Shown in pieces: positions 17,366-26,343 of a stretch of 64,000 nt of DNA. Source of the DNA: Halomonas elongata DSM 2581 (GTDB lineage Bacteria > Pseudomonadota > Gammaproteobacteria > Pseudomonadales > Halomonadaceae); the NCBI RefSeq assembly GCF_000196875.2, contig NC_014532.2, positions 1,302,001-1,366,000 of the forward strand. The letters run 5' to 3'. A program made the translations under genes and the position numbers. Below the pieces are notes generated by a model. It was not told where the DNA came from. It worked only from the letters and a program-made list of their open reading frames with translations, and made no database searches. Numbering within the stretch: position 1 is the stretch's first letter; each line of letters starts with the position of its first letter.

Positions 17366-19753
17366 GTGCCTAAGACTATCGAAAAGCCTTTGCCGTATGA
17401 CTCAGGAGAATCTCTCTGGGGAGTGAAGGCTTTTTTACTAGCATGCAGTGCTGCCCTTTTTTTTACCTCCTCCAGTTTGGTGTTGGGGGAAAGTTTTCGT
17501 TCTATTCCTGAGATTCCCGGAAGCGATGTCGATCGAGTCGCGACAGGAGGTGCCGCTGCTCAGGATCAGGAACTGTACCTGGAAATATTGATCAATGGGA
17601 AAAGCACTGGAAAAGTATATCGAACTGTAAAGAAAGGCGATGACTTTGTTATTGATAAGTCATTTCTCTTGAAACAGGGTGTTCGGGTTTCGAGCGCCGC
17701 TTCTGAAAATGTTGCTATATCGAGCCTTGAGGGGACCGAGGTCGAATACCTTGCTGGAGAAGGTAAGCTCAATATTATCGTTCCCGCTGACTGGTTGCCT
17801 GATCAAAACCTGGATCTATCGAAGCAGCGCGACTATGTCAAGGCCGAGATTGGGACAGGACTTCTCTTTAATTATGATTCATATTCAACTCATACCGACC
17901 AAGGGACCTCGACATCTCTTTGGAATGAGATCCGTTTTTTTAGTCCTATAGGGATCTTTTCTACAACATCGGTTTATCAGGACTATCTTTCCGGCGGGAA
18001 CGATGTCTCGGGTCAGAATGAGTTTATACGTTATGATACTTCCTGGGAGCACTCAAGCCAGGATTCAATGGTAAAGTATCAAGCGGGTGATTTTATTACT
18101 CACTCTATGTCCTGGAGCAATAGCATACGTGCGGGAGGTTTTCAGGTATCAAAAGACTTTTCTCTCCGTCCGGACCTGGTGACATATCCTCTGCCTGAAT
18201 TTAGCGGGTCGGCTGCGGTTCCATCCACTGTCGATCTCTTTATCAATGGAAATCGGTCGGGAAGAACTGATGTCAATCCTGGGCCATTTACCTTGACCGA
18301 TATTCCCTATATCAATGGGGCAGGACAGGCAGTTATCGTCACTCGAGACGCATTAGGTCGAGAGGTGTCAACGTCGGTTCCCTTCTATGTGACCAGTGAT
18401 CTATTGCGTGATGGATATACTGACTACTCTTTTGGCATTGGAAAAATTCGTGAAGATTATGGGATCAAGGATTTTTCGTATGGTTCGACGGTGGGCAATG
18501 CGAATTTCAGGTATGGCGTGACACGCCAATTTACATTTGAGAGCCATTTGGAGGCTGCTAGTGACTTGCAGCTTTATGGTGTTGGGGGTGTCTACCGGCT
18601 GGGCACACTGGGTGTTTTGAATACCTCTTATAGCCATAGTCACGACGGGGATGCCGGTAAAGATGGTGGCCAATATAATGCTGGGTATAAATATTCTGCA
18701 GGCCGCTATCATATGGGAGTGCAGTATACGGGGCGGGACTCGAGTTTCAGCGACCTTACGTCATATAAATCCGATCGCACATTGAGTGAGCAGTCCTTGC
18801 AAGCGAACGCCAGTGTTGCCGTTGACAAGGTTGGAACGCTTGGTGTCGGCTATTTTGATATAACCTCTTTCGAAGGGGACAGAACAAAGTTGCTGAATTT
18901 CACCTGGAGCAAGCCTCTTTGGGGTAATATCAATGCCTTTGTCTCGGCAAATAAAGACTTATCTGATGAGGGCGGTTGGAGCACAATGGCGCAGATAAGC
19001 ATGCCTGTTGGAACTGCTGGCAGTGCCAGTGTGACTGCCAATATGCCTGAAAGCGGCAATGCTTCACAGATTGTTCGCTATTCGCATAGCGTTCCTAGTG
19101 ACGGTGGGTTTGGCTACCAGCTCGCATACACGAATAATGAAGGCGGCCATGGCTACTATCAGGCCGATGCAACTCATCGCTCTCGTTATGTACAGCTTCG
19201 GGGAGGTGTATACGGTTACGAGAACGGTGATGATACCAAGTGGCTGGATGCTTCTGGCTCGGTGGTGTTCATGGATGGGAATGCTTATCTGGCCAATACG
19301 ATTTCGGATGCCTTTGCTGTTGTCGATACGTCGGGTTATTCAGATATCCCCGTTCTCTATGAGAACAGGTCCATAGGGAAAACGGATGATTCCGGAACGG
19401 TGCTCGTGCCCTGGGCGACAGGATATTATGACGCCAAGTATTCCATCGATCCCATGAATTTGCCTTCAAGCACCGAGGTATCCACGGTAGAACAGCGTGT
19501 TGCTATCAAGAGCCGTGCCGGATACAAGGTCGATTTCGGCATAGGGGCACCCATCGCCTTGGGCTCTGTTGCCACTATCAATGATGCGACGACGGCCCCT
19601 ATCGGGTGGGATGGCGTGCTATACGCCAAGGAGCTTCAGGAACATAACTCTCTATATGTGGAAAAGGCCGACGGTGGAGTGTGTCGTGCTTCGTTTGACA
19701 TGGAGGTTGTCTCTGAAGAGATCGAAAACATTGGCCCGCTTGTGTGTCATTAA
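17366..19753 (+). CDS. csuD: outer-membrane usher of archaic pilus
   Basis: A 795-residue FimD/CsuD-like usher. It has an N-terminal hydrophobic segment, the LYLEILINGKSTG N-domain strand, a large beta-barrel region rich in alternating aromatic residues, the plug/middle domain (VDLFINGNRSGRTDVNPGPF and DIPYINGAGQAVIVTRD), and C-terminal domains containing VPWATGYYDAKYSIDP. The GTG at 17366 follows AGGGGGAGGG and is the best-supported start. The usher forms the outer-membrane pore and assembly platform for the SCPU pilins encoded beside it. Codon use is AT-rich like the rest of the operon. Confidence 0.9.
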   Translation: MPKTIEKPLPYDSGESLWGVKAFLLACSAALFFTSSSLVLGESFRSIPEIPGSDVDRVATGGAAAQDQELYLEILINGKSTGKVYRTVKKGDDFVIDKSFLLKQGVRVSSAASENVAISSLEGTEVEYLAGEGKLNIIVPADWLPDQNLDLSKQRDYVKAEIGTGLLFNYDSYSTHTDQGTSTSLWNEIRFFSPIGIFSTTSVYQDYLSGGNDVSGQNEFIRYDTSWEHSSQDSMVKYQAGDFITHSMSWSNSIRAGGFQVSKDFSLRPDLVTYPLPEFSGSAAVPSTVDLFINGNRSGRTDVNPGPFTLTDIPYINGAGQAVIVTRDALGREVSTSVPFYVTSDLLRDGYTDYSFGIGKIREDYGIKDFSYGSTVGNANFRYGVTRQFTFESHLEAASDLQLYGVGGVYRLGTLGVLNTSYSHSHDGDAGKDGGQYNAGYKYSAGRYHMGVQYTGRDSSFSDLTSYKSDRTLSEQSLQANASVAVDKVGTLGVGYFDITSFEGDRTKLLNFTWSKPLWGNINAFVSANKDLSDEGGWSTMAQISMPVGTAGSASVTANMPESGNASQIVRYSHSVPSDGGFGYQLAYTNNEGGHGYYQADATHRSRYVQLRGGVYGYENGDDTKWLDASGSVVFMDGNAYLANTISDAFAVVDTSGYSDIPVLYENRSIGKTDDSGTVLVPWATGYYDAKYSIDPMNLPSSTEVSTVEQRVAIKSRAGYKVDFGIGAPIALGSVATINDATTAPIGWDGVLYAKELQEHNSLYVEKADGGVCRASFDMEVVSEEIENIGPLVCH

Positions 19754-19768
19754 TGTTCTGGAGGTTTT

Positions 19769-20788
19769 ATGTATCGTATTATTTTTATATTGATGGCGCT
19801 TGTGGGTATTTTTCCCGTTACTGCCTGGGCTGATTGCAATTTGCAACAAACCAATTCCAGTTTTGGGTTTAATGGATCCTTTGATGTGGCAACGGATTCC
19901 TTGAGAAGCACCGGGTCGGGGGGGCTCGTATGCGATTTCAATCTCGCCCTCCTTTCATCGAATTATATCTATGCACGGGCGGAGAGTGCAGGGCCCTATT
20001 ACCTGGAAAACGTGAAGGACCCCAATCAGAAAATTCCCTTGGAGATCTTCATGGATAGTGCTTATAGCCAGATGTTGACAACTGAAATGCAGTATTTCAG
20101 CAACTTCCAGCTCATAGGGATCGGCGGACAGAACTCTGGAGTCTCACTGTTCATGAGAACCAGTCCTGCTAACGTCAGTGCGGGGCAATATGTGGCAACC
20201 ATCCCGATTCGCTGGTGGTGGGCCGTATGCCGGGGAATCGGGATTGGTAATGCATGCTCTGGGTGGGACAGAAGCGAAGGGCTGACTCAAACCTGCATTA
20301 TCATCTGTTTTGAACCAGGCGAGGACCAGCGAGGCCCGGGAGAGGCGACAACTATTATTGTTGTCCTCAAAGTGGAAAATGATTGTGTTATTAATGCACC
20401 GGACGTTGAGTTTGGAGCGGCCCCCTTGGTCTCATCATTTGATTCCATTCAGCAACGTATCGAAATAACATGTACAAAAAACCTTGTTTACTCGGTTGGG
20501 CTGAGTGATGGTTTGTATCCGGCTGATGGTGTTCGGCGGATGCAAGGTACAGCCAATACAGATGAATATATTAAATATGATATCTATAAGGGGAACGGCG
20601 TATCCGGAGAGCGCTGGGGAAATAGTGGAAACGAAAGAGTGGAAAGTGCTGAAGCGGATCTCAACCCCGGTCCGGCGGACGGGACCAATGCACAGCAGTA
20701 TGCTTATACTGCAAAAGTGATTGAAAGCCAGGAGACGCCATCGACGGGGATATACCAGGATAGTGTGATTGTAGATGTTACTTTTTGA
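19769..20788 (+). CDS. csuE: two-domain tip adhesin, CsuE-like
   Basis: A 339-residue protein with a signal peptide (about 21 residues, ending TAWA before Asp) and two SCPU-like halves. The first contains CNLQQTNSSFGFNG and ends near residue 150; the second starts at about residue 190 (VENDCVINAPDVEFGAAPLV) and ends IYQDSVIVDVTF. This layout and terminal position match CsuE, the tip adhesin that binds abiotic surfaces through exposed hydrophobic loops. The linker has an unusual Cys-containing stretch (WWWAVCRGIG, TCIIICFEPG). It starts 15 bases after the usher with GGAGG. No terminator is evident after it. Confidence 0.82.
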   Translation: MYRIIFILMALVGIFPVTAWADCNLQQTNSSFGFNGSFDVATDSLRSTGSGGLVCDFNLALLSSNYIYARAESAGPYYLENVKDPNQKIPLEIFMDSAYSQMLTTEMQYFSNFQLIGIGGQNSGVSLFMRTSPANVSAGQYVATIPIRWWWAVCRGIGIGNACSGWDRSEGLTQTCIIICFEPGEDQRGPGEATTIIVVLKVENDCVINAPDVEFGAAPLVSSFDSIQQRIEITCTKNLVYSVGLSDGLYPADGVRRMQGTANTDEYIKYDIYKGNGVSGERWGNSGNERVESAEADLNPGPADGTNAQQYAYTAKVIESQETPSTGIYQDSVIVDVTF

Positions 20789-20838
20789 TACCTGTCGTGT
20801 TGAGCCCCGAAATAGGCGACGTGGGAAGGGACTCCCTG

Positions 20839-21216
20839 TCAACCGGCTCGTTCATCGACTTGAATGAGCCCGAAGGTATTGCCCTCGGTGTCAATAAAGT
20901 ACCCCTGCCAGCAGGTGTCGGGAACGGCGAAGATTGGCAGGGCGATCCGACCATCGAGCTCGACGATATGCTCGGCGCTGGCATGGATATCGTCGACTTC
21001 GAAAGAGCAGGTAAAGGCATTGGTGCCACATCCATCTGGAGGCATGGCGGCGGGACGTTGCAGCAGACCGCCTTGCATGCCGCCGGTGTCGATGCGCCAG
21101 TACGATACCGGGAGTCCTTCCACGCGGAAAAAATCCCAGCCGAATAGTTCTGTATAGAAGTGTCGAGCGCGTTGAGGATCGTCGGCCTGGATCTCGAAAT
21201 AGAGTGGGGAGTTCAT
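20839..21216 (-). CDS. VOC family protein
   Basis: A 125-residue glyoxalase-fold protein: FEIQADDPQRARHFYTELFGW at the start, a FEVDDIHASAEHIVELDG segment, then DTCWQGYFIDTEGNTFGL with a metal-type Glu. It belongs to the small VOC group of unknown substrate. It is transcribed towards the pilus operon, whose last gene ends 50 bases away. Composition is that of the chromosome, so the transferred segment appears to end between 20.79 and 20.84 kb. Confidence 0.8.
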   Translation of the reverse strand: MNSPLYFEIQADDPQRARHFYTELFGWDFFRVEGLPVSYWRIDTGGMQGGLLQRPAAMPPDGCGTNAFTCSFEVDDIHASAEHIVELDGRIALPIFAVPDTCWQGYFIDTEGNTFGLIQVDERAG

Positions 21217-21338
21217 CGTTGTTCTCTCCTGGCGACTCGAGCCTTGGGTCCGTGGTGCGGGGGAGGCCCGGCATTGGAAGCTGTTTGGTGTGGCCGGACA
21301 CTGGGCATGTTGGGCTTGCCGGTAGCCATGGTGTCAGC

Positions 21339-21887
21339 TCATTTCCACTTGATATTGCAGCCCATCGAAGGTTTCTGCGTCTCGTCGGGGCTCTGGCCGG
21401 CCAGCACGGCATCGGCGGCTGCCCGCAGATCGCGACCGGTTACCGGAATATCCTGGCTCGGGCGGCTGTCGTCGAACTGCCCTCGGTAGGCGAGCTTGTG
21501 GTGACGGTCGAACAGGAAGAAATCCGGGGTACAGGCTGCATCGAAGGCACGAGCCACGTCCTGTGTCTCGTCGACGAGATAGGGGAAGGTATAACCGCGC
21601 TCTCGGGCTTCCTCCAGCATGCGTTCGGGGCGATCCTCGGGATTGGCCAGAAAATCGTTGCTGTTGATGCCGACCACTGCGAGCCCGCGGTCCTGATATT
21701 GCCTGGCGAAATCGGCCAGGGCGCCGGCCAGATGCTTCACGAAGGGACAGTGGTTGCACATGAAGACGACCAGTAGCGGCTGCTCGGCGTAGTCATCACT
21801 GCTCACCATCCGGCCCTGCGCATCGGGCAGGTGAAAGGAGGGGAGAGGACTATTCAGCGCGAGCATGTTGGATGGTGTCAGGGACAT
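21339..21887 (-). CDS. thioredoxin-fold peroxiredoxin-like (AhpC/TSA, redoxin) protein
   Basis: A 182-residue thioredoxin-fold protein with FMCNHCPFVKH, whose Cys 44 and 47 form the CxxC redox site. It lacks a signal peptide, so it is probably cytosolic. Family members of this type are annotated as thioredoxin family or redoxin proteins and may reduce peroxides or disulfides. It precedes the VOC gene on the same strand by about 120 bases. Function beyond the redox fold is not established. Confidence 0.82.
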   Translation of the reverse strand: MSLTPSNMLALNSPLPSFHLPDAQGRMVSSDDYAEQPLLVVFMCNHCPFVKHLAGALADFARQYQDRGLAVVGINSNDFLANPEDRPERMLEEARERGYTFPYLVDETQDVARAFDAACTPDFFLFDRHHKLAYRGQFDDSRPSQDIPVTGRDLRAAADAVLAGQSPDETQKPSMGCNIKWK

Positions 21888-22056
21888 GACGGATGACGCC
21901 TCCTCTCGAGATGTCGGTTCACTTCAAGGCCCGAAATAGCCGTTTTCCACGTCGCTCGTATCAACCAGCATAGTTCCTTGCGGCATTATCCGGTGGGTCG
22001 CGATGCCTGGGCCTGCTGTGGATCTCCATGGGCTGCAAGGGGCCAGGCGATGAGCT

Positions 22057-22359
22057 TCAGGCCGGGGGATAACCGAGCGCCTGACGTAGCCGCTCGGCGT
22101 GACTGGCCACCCAGCTCGGGTCGATGGGGCCCCAGTCGCGAATCACGTAGTGGCCGATGTTATGGCGCTCTCCGGGAGTCGGTTCGAACTCGCAATGAAT
22201 GTCCAGTTCGCTCAGTGCCGCCAGGGTATCCTGGGCGGTGCGCCTCGGCATGCCCGTGGCGGCGGTGATTGCCGGTACGCTGTCGGTACCGGCGGACACC
22301 AGGTGGGCCACGTAGAGGCGACGATAGAAGCTCGACTGAGTCTTGCTGAGTGACGTCAT
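22057..22359 (-). CDS. winged helix-turn-helix protein
   Basis: A 100-residue protein with the stretch VPAITAATGMPRRTAQDTLAAL forming a helix-turn-helix, followed by a wing (CEFEPTPGERHNIGHYVIRDW). Similar small wHTH proteins occur in Pseudomonas and Halomonas genomes without known targets. It lies 33 bases downstream of bioA on the same strand and may be co-transcribed, so a link to biotin is conceivable but unsupported. Confidence 0.7.
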   Translation of the reverse strand: MTSLSKTQSSFYRRLYVAHLVSAGTDSVPAITAATGMPRRTAQDTLAALSELDIHCEFEPTPGERHNIGHYVIRDWGPIDPSWVASHAERLRQALGYPPA

Positions 22360-22392
22360 GGTCGGGGCACGTTCGGTGAATGTGCTGCCATG

Positions 22393-23694
22393 CTACCGAA
22401 ACCAGCCCTTCATTGCGTCGGTGATCTGACGCATCTCTTCCGGAGAGGTGATGTAGGCGGGCATGGTGTACAACCAGCGGCCGAAGGCACGCAGCCAGAC
22501 CCCCTGGCGTCTGGCGAACTCCGCCGCCCCCTCGAGCGAGTCGGCATCGTGGACCTCGATTGCAGCGGTGGCACCCAGCACGCGCACATCGGCCACGGCG
22601 GGATGGGCGCGCAGCGCCGTGTCTTCCAGCAGTTCCGCGCGCAATATGGCATTGAGGGTCGAGATGCGTCCCAGGTAATCGTCCTCCTCGAAGACCGCCA
22701 GACTCTCCAGGGCGACACGGCAGGCCAGGGGATTGCCCATGAAGGTGGGGCCGTGCATGAAGGCGTGAAGCTCGCTGTCGCCGATGAAGGTATCGTGCAC
22801 GCGATCGGTGGCCAGGGTAGCGGCATGGCCGAGATAACCGCCGGTCAGTCCCTTGGAGAGCACCATGATGTCCGGTGTCACCTCGGCATGTTCGGCGGCG
22901 AACATGCGTCCCGTGCGGCCGAAGCCGGTGGCCACTTCGTCGAGGACCAACAGGACATCGAATTCGTCGCACAGCCGGCGGGCCCCGCGCAGGTAGGCGG
23001 GCGAGGTCATGTTGAGACCGCCGGCAGCCTGCAGCAAGGGCTCCATGAGCAGGGCAGCGATCTCGTGATGATGCTCCTCCAGTACCTTGCGCAGTGCATC
23101 GAGATCGGCCTGAACGGCGTCATCGTCGGCGTCGAACGGGGCGGTGGGGGCCGGTGCGAAGTGATGCTGCGGCAGGAAGCCGGCGAACAGCGAATGCATG
23201 CCTTCCTCGGGATCGCAGACCGCCATGCAACCGGCGGTATCGCCGTGATAGGCCTTCATCAGCGATAGCATGCGATGCTTGTTTGGCTGGCCACGCAGGT
23301 ACTGGTACTGCACGGCCATCTTCATGGCGACCTCCATGCCCACCGAGCCACTGTCCGAATAGAAGACATGGTTGAGCCCTTCCGGGGTGATGCGCACCAG
23401 TTCCCGCGCCAGACGGTCGGCGGGCTCATGGGTCAGCCCGCCGAGCATGACGTGGCACAGTTCATCGGCCTGCTGCTGAATGGCGCGCACCAGGCGGGGA
23501 TGACGATAGCCATGGATCATGCACCACCAGGAGCAGGTGGCATCCAGCAACGACTCGCCACTTTCCAGGGTGAAGCGAGGGCCTTCGCCGCCGACCACCT
23601 TGGGGGCGGGAGACTGGGTCTTGAGATGGGCATAGGGATGCCAGACGGGGGATGGGGTCCTGGCAGAAAGGGAATTCCTGGTGGAATCGCTCAT
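22393..23694 (-). CDS. bioA: adenosylmethionine-8-amino-7-oxononanoate aminotransferase
   Basis: A 433-residue class III aminotransferase that converts KAPA to DAPA with S-adenosylmethionine as amino donor, the antepenultimate step of biotin synthesis. Visible are VWHPYAHLKTQ, characteristic of BioA, the YSDSGSVGMEVAMKMAVQ segment, the LDEVATGFGRTGRMFA strand, and the PLP lysine in LSKGLTGGYL about residue 280. ATG 23694 follows GGAGACC; an upstream TTG frame start is less likely. It is separated from bioBFHCD by 11 kb but has its own BirA-type operator just upstream. Confidence 0.95.
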   Translation of the reverse strand: MSDSTRNSLSARTPSPVWHPYAHLKTQSPAPKVVGGEGPRFTLESGESLLDATCSWWCMIHGYRHPRLVRAIQQQADELCHVMLGGLTHEPADRLARELVRITPEGLNHVFYSDSGSVGMEVAMKMAVQYQYLRGQPNKHRMLSLMKAYHGDTAGCMAVCDPEEGMHSLFAGFLPQHHFAPAPTAPFDADDDAVQADLDALRKVLEEHHHEIAALLMEPLLQAAGGLNMTSPAYLRGARRLCDEFDVLLVLDEVATGFGRTGRMFAAEHAEVTPDIMVLSKGLTGGYLGHAATLATDRVHDTFIGDSELHAFMHGPTFMGNPLACRVALESLAVFEEDDYLGRISTLNAILRAELLEDTALRAHPAVADVRVLGATAAIEVHDADSLEGAAEFARRQGVWLRAFGRWLYTMPAYITSPEEMRQITDAMKGWFR

Positions 23695-23736
23695 CGGGTC
23701 TCCGGGCAGGCCATGCAAATGTGCCTCTTACCTTAC

Positions 23737-23768
23737 ATGTAAACTTGTATTTTTTTAAGAGTTTACAT
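23737..23768. promoter_or_regulatory. BirA operator upstream of bioA
   Basis: ATGTAAAC and GTTTACAT are exact inverted repeats separated by 16 bases, which fits the known proteobacterial BirA box TTGTAAACC-N14/15-GGTTTACAA in both arm sequence and spacing. It lies 43 to 74 bases before the bioA start, so biotinyl-BirA would repress bioA. Confidence 0.75.
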
Positions 23769-23798
23769 GGTGGTGGCTCGGCTACGGTCGAGCATCGC

Positions 23799-24263
23799 TC
23801 AGTCGGGGATCGGAGACGATGTGTCGAACTTGCTGCGCTTGCGCGAGAGTAGGGTACGGAACTTGCGCATGTTGTCGTCGGCATAGAGGACGTTGTCGCA
23901 GAAGCGGTCATAGGCATCCATGTCGGGGACAACGACGATCAGCACGAAGTCGCATTCGCCCGTCACTTGATAGCACTGCTTGACTTCGGATGCGGCGATG
24001 GCGCGCTCCTGGAAGCGCTGATAAAGCCTCTTGTGGTCCCGCTCCATCGTGACCTCGACCACCATGTGCAGGCAGGGCTTCATGGCCTCGGGGCTCAACA
24101 GCGCTACCTGGCGCTCGATGATACCGGCTTCCCGCAGTCGCTTGACGCGCTTCAGGCAGGCCGAGGGGGAGAGGCCCACTTCGTCGGCCAGGGCCTGGTT
24201 GGTGATGTCGGCGTCACGTTGCAGGCGATCGAGAATGCGGCGGTCGAGATTATCCAAAGACAT
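23799..24263 (-). CDS. Lrp/AsnC family transcriptional regulator
   Basis: A 154-residue regulator beginning LDNLDRRILDRLQRDADITNQALADEVGLSPSACLKRVKRL, the Lrp winged HTH, followed by a RAM ligand domain with VKQCYQVTGECDFVLIVVVPDMDAYDRF. It most likely senses an amino acid. It is divergent from the nucleoside-recognition membrane protein gene at 24382, which is a plausible target, and lies upstream of bioA on the same strand. Confidence 0.9.
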   Translation of the reverse strand: MSLDNLDRRILDRLQRDADITNQALADEVGLSPSACLKRVKRLREAGIIERQVALLSPEAMKPCLHMVVEVTMERDHKRLYQRFQERAIAASEVKQCYQVTGECDFVLIVVVPDMDAYDRFCDNVLYADDNMRKFRTLLSRKRSKFDTSSPIPD

Positions 24264-24381
24264 GATATGTGGTCATAAAGGAGAAGTTCGACAGAATGTA
24301 GGTCGTTTATCGGGCATTTAACAGAAGATTCTGCACCATGCGGGCTAGGATGGTCTCTGTTTTCCTGACATGGAGTCCGCT

Positions 24382-25338
24382 ATGTATGTCCGTCGCTGTG
24401 CCAGTGCCGGCTGGAAATTGCTGCGCGATGCGCTGTTCGTCTATATGAGTCTGCTCAAGGTGATGGTGCCGGCGCTACTGGTCGTCAAGGGACTGGAATG
24501 GCTCGGGGCCATCGACTGGCTCGGCGAGATGCTGTCCCCGCTGATGAACTGGCTGGGGTTGCCCGATGCCATGGGCCTGGTCTGGGCGGCGGCCCTCTTG
24601 ACCAATATCTTCACGGGGCTCGTGGTGTTCTTCGAGGTCGCCGGGGACATGTCGTTGAGCGTGGCACAGGTCACGGTGCTCGGCGTTCTGATGCTGGTGG
24701 GCCATTCTCTGCCTGTGGAAGGGGCCGTCGCCAAACGCGCCGGCGTGCCCTGGTGGGTCACGGTGGCGCTGCGCCTGGGAGGTGCATTGGTGCTGGGCGG
24801 CATCTTGCACTGGGTCTACTCAACGGGCGGATTGTTACAGGAAACTGCGGAGATCGCCTGGCGCCCGACAGCGGCCCCGGAGGGAGTTCTGGCGTGGGGC
24901 GTGGCGCAATTGCGGACCTTGTCGCTGATCTATCTGATCATCCTCGGCCTGATGGTGCTGCTGGCAGTGTTACGTCACCTGGGGCTCGAGCGGTTGATTC
25001 ATTTCGCCCTGACGCCCCTGTTGCGCGTGCTGGGCATCGGTCGGTCGGCGGCCAATACCACCGTGATCGGCTTCACGCTGGGGTTGAGTTACGGGGCAGG
25101 CCTGCTGATTCGCGATGTCGACACTGGTGTCATGAGCCGGCGTGACAGTTTCCTGGCGATCTGTTTTCTCGGGCTCTGCCACAGCGTGATCGAAGATACC
25201 TTGCTGATTCTGCTGCTGGGAGCGGATTTGACCGGAGTGCTCTGGGCCCGGCTGCTCTTTGCCTGCCTGGTCATCGCCGTGTTGTCTCGATGGCCCGATG
25301 GCTGGCGGCCCGCTCGTTGGGGGAGGGCGCGTGTCTGA
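24382..25338 (+). CDS. nucleoside recognition (Gate) domain membrane protein
   Basis: A 318-residue membrane protein with two halves each containing a Gate/nucleoside-recognition segment (PLMNWLGLPDAMGLVWAAAL and PLLRVLGIGRSAANTTVIGF). About eight hydrophobic segments are visible. Related proteins are annotated as spore-maturation or nucleoside-recognition proteins and are probable transporters. ATG 24382 is preferred to 24370 because GGAG stands at the proper distance only from it. The divergent Lrp-type gene suggests control by amino acid supply. Substrate unknown. Confidence 0.8.
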   Translation: MYVRRCASAGWKLLRDALFVYMSLLKVMVPALLVVKGLEWLGAIDWLGEMLSPLMNWLGLPDAMGLVWAAALLTNIFTGLVVFFEVAGDMSLSVAQVTVLGVLMLVGHSLPVEGAVAKRAGVPWWVTVALRLGGALVLGGILHWVYSTGGLLQETAEIAWRPTAAPEGVLAWGVAQLRTLSLIYLIILGLMVLLAVLRHLGLERLIHFALTPLLRVLGIGRSAANTTVIGFTLGLSYGAGLLIRDVDTGVMSRRDSFLAICFLGLCHSVIEDTLLILLLGADLTGVLWARLLFACLVIAVLSRWPDGWRPARWGRARV

Positions 25339-25384
25339 ACAGGGGCGATCAGACCGGGTAAGGCATCCTGGTATGGAAGGCTGA

Positions 25385-25413
25385 AGGCGTCGCCCTGAAC
25401 GGGGGCGACGCCT
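25385..25413. terminator. GC-rich hairpin between convergent genes
   Basis: AGGCGTCGCCC and GGGCGACGCCT form an 11-bp perfect stem around TGAACGG, between the ends of two convergent genes. No T-run follows on the + strand, so intrinsic termination is uncertain. Confidence 0.5.
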
Positions 25414-25460
25414 GGCGTCTCGGGGGCGGTATTTCCCGGGCAGGTGTCCTGTCAGCTTTT

Positions 25461-25763
25461 TTAGCTGGTGGCCTCCTGGGCCAGCCCCAGAGGATTGCCG
25501 GTCACGGCAATATCGGTTTCGTGCTGCTGTTGTGCGCGCAGCTTGAGGCGAGCTTCCGCCATGGCAGCACTGCCGCCATCAGCCACGATGTCGGATGAGG
25601 CATCCGCTACCGGCGCATGGCCCTGAATCTCCTGGTCTTCGGTCTGGCTGGCCGTGGACAGCGGCTCATTCAATTGCATGGTGAGCGCTGATGCCTGGCC
25701 GGCCTGGGCAGCAATCGGGAGAGCGGCGATGAGCAGTGCAGAGAGCATCGGCTTGATTTGCAT
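25461..25763 (-). CDS. small secreted hypothetical protein
   Basis: A 100-residue protein with a clear signal peptide (MQIKPMLSALLIAALPIAAQA, likely cut after AQA). The mature part is short, acidic and rich in Ala and Gln, with no Cys and no recognisable domain; it contains IVADGGSAAMAEARLKLRAQQQ. Upstream the sequence is AT-rich with an AGGAGA ribosome binding site. No family assigned; the periplasmic location is the only supported statement. Confidence 0.6.
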   Translation of the reverse strand: MQIKPMLSALLIAALPIAAQAGQASALTMQLNEPLSTASQTEDQEIQGHAPVADASSDIVADGGSAAMAEARLKLRAQQQHETDIAVTGNPLGLAQEATS

Positions 25764-26016
25764 GGTGAGTCTCCTTTGATTCGGCGTGTCTCGAGAGGTC
25801 CCCTCTCAATAGTTAGTATGCTAATATGTTTAGCAGTCCGAACAAAAGAGACTTAAAATCCATATATGGTTCGATTTTTTCGAAAAATCCTGCATGCCGC
25901 AAGCCTCGCGAACCTGGTGAAGGTCAGGGGCTGGCTGGCGGGGTGAAGGTCGGTCGAGGGAAGAGGCCGTTCATTCGGTCCGCGTGGGTACCTGGTGCTA
26001 TTGGCGGGCCATTTCC
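25764..26016. other. intergenic region without gene
   Basis: About 250 bases containing AT-rich sequence around 25810-25890, probably the promoter of the small secreted protein, then GC-rich sequence leading to the end of the charged lipoprotein gene. No hairpin terminator with a T-run was recognised. Confidence 0.4.
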
Positions 26017-26343
26017 TCAGTCATCCCACCGGTCCTCCCAGTCATCGCGCCTGTCTTCCCAGTCATCATGCATGTCTTCCCTGCGTTCAAGGCGGCGCTC
26101 CCAACGCTCTTCCGCACGTTCGCGCGCCTCTTCGCGACGCTCGCGTTCACGTTCCCAGCGCTCTTCCTCTCTTTCCCGCCGGCGTTCCCAGCGATCCTCA
26201 TCATCCTCCCTGTCGTATGCGCGATCATACCGATCATCGTCGATGACGATGGCGGGAACCGAGGCGATGCGCGCTGGCTGGTAGGTACAACCCGTCAGGA
26301 TGGACAGGGCGATGACGGTCGACAGCAGGAATATTGGACGCAT
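26017..26343 (-). CDS. lipoprotein with a highly charged Arg/Glu/Asp helix
   Basis: A 108-residue protein with signal sequence MRPIFLLSTVIALSILTGC, where LTGC is a lipobox. After a short linker the rest is almost only Arg, Glu, Asp and Trp (patterns such as RWERRREREEERWERERER and REDMHDDWEDRRDDWED). This would form a single charged alpha helix or coiled coil reaching from the membrane anchor into the periplasm. The in-frame ATG at 26382 is rejected because it would bury the signal peptide. No named family recognised. Confidence 0.65.
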   Translation of the reverse strand: MRPIFLLSTVIALSILTGCTYQPARIASVPAIVIDDDRYDRAYDREDDEDRWERRREREEERWERERERREEARERAEERWERRLERREDMHDDWEDRRDDWEDRWDD

